Source of the DNA: Dehalococcoidia bacterium
GTDB lineage: Bacteria > Chloroflexota > Dehalococcoidia > GIF9 > AB-539-J10
Assembly: GCA_030665785.1 (NCBI GenBank)
Contig: DAOUZA010000007.1
Span: 1 to 32,177 of the forward strand
DNA length: 32,177 bases
Direction of reading: 5' to 3'
Below the pieces are notes generated by a model. The model saw only the letters and a program-made list of their open reading frames with translations, did no database searches and was not told the origin of the DNA. Positions 30,348 to 32,177 of the stretch are shown one piece after another (position 1 is the stretch's first letter; each line of letters starts with the position of its first letter). A program made the position numbers and the translations under genes.

Positions 30348-31077
30348 GCTTTGCTAAGGTCAGGGCATTTTTCACAGCGAAGGCCTGGGCATCGTTATTA
30401 AAGTAGATATAGACGGCTTCAACTTCCTTGCCCAACCGAGCAATCTTTTTGGCCCACCGGGAAAGCTCTTCGTCGGAATACCAGCTTGCATACATATCGC
30501 CGCTGCCATGAAATCGGATATAGGCAAAATCGCTGGTAGCCACCAGTGGACAGGTGAAGCCAGGCATATCAAAAACACACAGGCCAGTATTATGTCGTCT
30601 TAAAATTTCAAAAACAGCGCCATCAATCCAGGAGTCGTGGCGGAATTCAAATACGTGATGGTATTCTTGAGGTAAACTGGACAAGAAACTTTCCAGCACC
30701 CCATCATTGCGTTTCATATTAGGCGGCAACTGGTATAACAGAGGACCTAGCTTATTTTGAAGCAAGCAAGCTCGTGACAGGAAATTGTCCACCGCAGAGC
30801 CGATGTTCCTTAGCTTCTTAATATGAGTGATGAATCGGCTTACCTTGACCGCAAAAACAAAATCTTCCGGCGATGATTCTCGCCAGGTGATAAAAGCCTT
30901 CTCGGTAGGCAGATGATAGAAACTATTATTGAGCTCAACGGTATTAAACTGTTTGCTGTAAAATTGCAGCCATTTTGGCTTCGCCAATCCTTCAGGATAA
31001 TAGAGCCCACGCCAGTGCTCATAGTGCCAGCCACTGGTGCCAATAAAATATTTAGAGGTTAGATGCTGTTCGCCCAT
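30331..31077 (-). CDS. DUF72 domain protein (YecE-like TIM barrel)
   Basis: 248 residues with the typical DUF72 opening FIGTSGWHYEHWRGLYYPEG (11-30), then FNTVELNNSFYHLP, FAVKVSRFITHIKKL, LGPLLYQLPPNM, FEFRHDSW and YIRFHGSGDMYASWYSDEEL. The function of this widespread family is not established. The ATG has GGAGG 9 bases upstream. The closest upstream reading frame on the same strand is a 28-codon ORF at 31110-31196. The 3' end overlaps uvrC. Confidence 0.93.
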   Translation of the reverse strand: MGEQHLTSKYFIGTSGWHYEHWRGLYYPEGLAKPKWLQFYSKQFNTVELNNSFYHLPTEKAFITWRESSPEDFVFAVKVSRFITHIKKLRNIGSAVDNFLSRACLLQNKLGPLLYQLPPNMKRNDGVLESFLSSLPQEYHHVFEFRHDSWIDGAVFEILRRHNTGLCVFDMPGFTCPLVATSDFAYIRFHGSGDMYASWYSDEELSRWAKKIARLGKEVEAVYIYFNNDAQAFAVKNALTLAKLIGTV

Positions 31078-31109
31078 CCGTCTTTGCCTCCAGTGGAATG
31101 ATTTCCCCC

Positions 31110-31196
31110 TTACATTTTAAATATCATCACGTTTTTGGTAGTCTCCCTGGCAAATTTAGTTACCACTACACCCCGAACCAGTATTTTACGAGCCAT
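31110..31196 (-). CDS. Possible 28-codon ORF, or remnant of a thiolase-like gene
   Basis: An ATG preceded by AGGTGG (7 bases) opens 28 codons, MARKILVRGVVVTKFARETT and a few more, ending in TAA. The segment GVVVTKFAR loosely resembles the N terminus of SCP2-type thiolases (GVGMTKFGR), so it could be a fragment left by deletion. It could equally be a chance or small-protein ORF. It lies 26 bases after the epimerase and 32 before DUF72. Confidence 0.25.
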   Translation of the reverse strand: MARKILVRGVVVTKFARETTKNVMIFKM

Positions 31197-31222
31197 TTTT
31201 TCACCACCTGAGTAATATCCTC

Positions 31223-32155
31223 TTAGAGCCCGAGGAAGGCTCTTATAGCACCAGCAGAGTCGTATTTCGGTTGCCAACCGAGCTCATTTCTGGCTTTCGA
31301 AGAATCCACCAGTATAGGATATTTGCTTGGTTTATCAAGCCACTCTGCAGATCCTCTATCCATCGCGGTAAGAAGTTGGCTAAATAATTCCCTGCCACCT
31401 TCGCTGTTTAGATCAACCTGCACTATCTCTTTTCCCGTAACTTCAGCAATTTCTTTCCAGGTCAAGGGATTTTCACCACCCAAGTTATAAATACCAGTTT
31501 TCCCCTTTTTAAAAGCAAGATATATTGCATCGGCAACGTCCTGGTCCCACACCCATTCAATTTTAGCATCATAACCAAAGTCCATAACCACCGAAGATCT
31601 TAAAAGAGTGCTAAATGGATTATCGATATTTGGACCCAAAAATATTGCAGGCCTGAATCTGGTTACTTTTATATCAGGGTATTCTTGTTCAAATTCGTTT
31701 AGAAATCTTTCAACAGCACCTTTTGCTCTTGAGTAATACCAATCCTCATTTGGTTTAAGAGGGGAATCTTCTTTTAAGGGTAATTTGTGCGTTGGGTCGG
31801 CACCGTAGGCCGCAATTGAACTGGTGTAAAGGATATGTTTAACACCTGCCTTTGCTGCGGCGTTAAAGATATTCTCTGAGCCCTCAATATTTATTGAATC
31901 TATCTCCTCATAAGGAACATTAGGGTTTACAATAAAGGCAAAATGGAATAACACATCAATTCCTGAAAAGGAATCTACGATATCGGGGGCCCTGACATCT
32001 TTTTTAATGAACACTAGTTTTGAGTTTGTTGTGTCTATGTTCCGGGGATATTGGAGGTCAACACCACGAACTTCCTCAACTTCATCATCTCCGAGAAGGC
32101 GAGGAGTAACAACGGAGGCTAAATAACCAGAAATGCCGGTAACTAAAACCTTCAT
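31223..32155 (-). CDS. NAD-dependent epimerase/dehydratase (extended SDR family)
   Basis: 310 residues of the extended short-chain dehydrogenase fold. The nucleotide site is VTGISGYLAS (5-14, GxxGxxA). Asp33 after the second strand favours NAD. The active site is TSSIAAYG with Ser112/113 and Tyr141-x3-Lys145 (YSRAK). The C-terminal substrate domain has TRFRPAIFLGPN and YNLGGENPLTWKEI. The substrate may be a nucleotide sugar, but nothing in the window identifies it. The ATG has a strong AAGGAGGG. The base composition looks slightly more AT-rich than the pyr and arg operons, by eye only. Confidence 0.92.
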   Translation of the reverse strand: MKVLVTGISGYLASVVTPRLLGDDEVEEVRGVDLQYPRNIDTTNSKLVFIKKDVRAPDIVDSFSGIDVLFHFAFIVNPNVPYEEIDSINIEGSENIFNAAAKAGVKHILYTSSIAAYGADPTHKLPLKEDSPLKPNEDWYYSRAKGAVERFLNEFEQEYPDIKVTRFRPAIFLGPNIDNPFSTLLRSSVVMDFGYDAKIEWVWDQDVADAIYLAFKKGKTGIYNLGGENPLTWKEIAEVTGKEIVQVDLNSEGGRELFSQLLTAMDRGSAEWLDKPSKYPILVDSSKARNELGWQPKYDSAGAIRAFLGL

Positions 32156-32177
32156 AAAAGTCCCTCCTTTTTCATCC

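Overview
The window holds a dense, mostly operonic stretch of bacterial chromosome. It is moderately AT-rich, with no phage, plasmid, insertion-sequence or CRISPR content that I can see. Gene content suggests an anaerobic Chloroflexota, most likely class Dehalococcoidia or a close relative. The pointers are a PyrR-attenuated pyr operon facing an arg operon, a homocitrate/(Re)-citrate-synthase-like enzyme beside argC, an N-terminally extended GreA and RecG, and promoters placed directly on start codons. This placement rests on family resemblance recalled from memory, not on a search. No gap between genes exceeds about 220 bases.

Layout. (1) Positions 1-5840, minus strand: a pyrimidine operon reading promoter, PyrR-binding attenuator, pyrR, pyrB (fused to a PyrI-like zinc domain), pyrC, carA, an unknown tail-anchored protein, and carB (only its first 76 codons are in the window). 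(2) 5864-12351, plus strand: argJ-argB-argD-argG-argH-rpe, tightly packed and often overlapping. (3) rpmB on the minus strand, then plus-strand fakA-like, degV-like, recG and argS. (4) 19244-19407: a cluster of short palindromic repeats, then a gamma-carbonic-anhydrase-like gene (minus). (5) A thiC-family gene, speD, speB and a greA fusion (plus). (6) A citrate/homocitrate synthase family gene (minus) divergent from argC, which is followed by tRNA-Glu. (7) Minus-strand nitroreductase, pcm, a small membrane protein and a Xer-like recombinase, divergent from uvrC (plus). (8) A DUF72 gene, a tiny ORF and an NAD-dependent epimerase (minus).

How it fits together. carAB makes carbamoyl phosphate, which both UMP synthesis and arginine synthesis need. 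Here carAB sits under pyrimidine (PyrR) control, back to back with the arginine genes. Ornithine carbamoyltransferase (argF) is not in the window and argC is about 18 kb away. The citrate-synthase-like gene, argC and tRNA-Glu together suggest a glutamate-arginine theme. SpeD and SpeB suggest polyamine synthesis.

The points most worth a second look are: the unknown gene wedged exactly between carA and carB; palindromic repeats carried in frame inside carA, pyrC and argD, with a second repeat family forming the pyrC/carA junction; the PyrB-zinc-domain fusion; a Shine-Dalgarno inside the pyr terminator stem; a set of apparently leaderless promoters; and a Xer-like recombinase with two altered catalytic positions.
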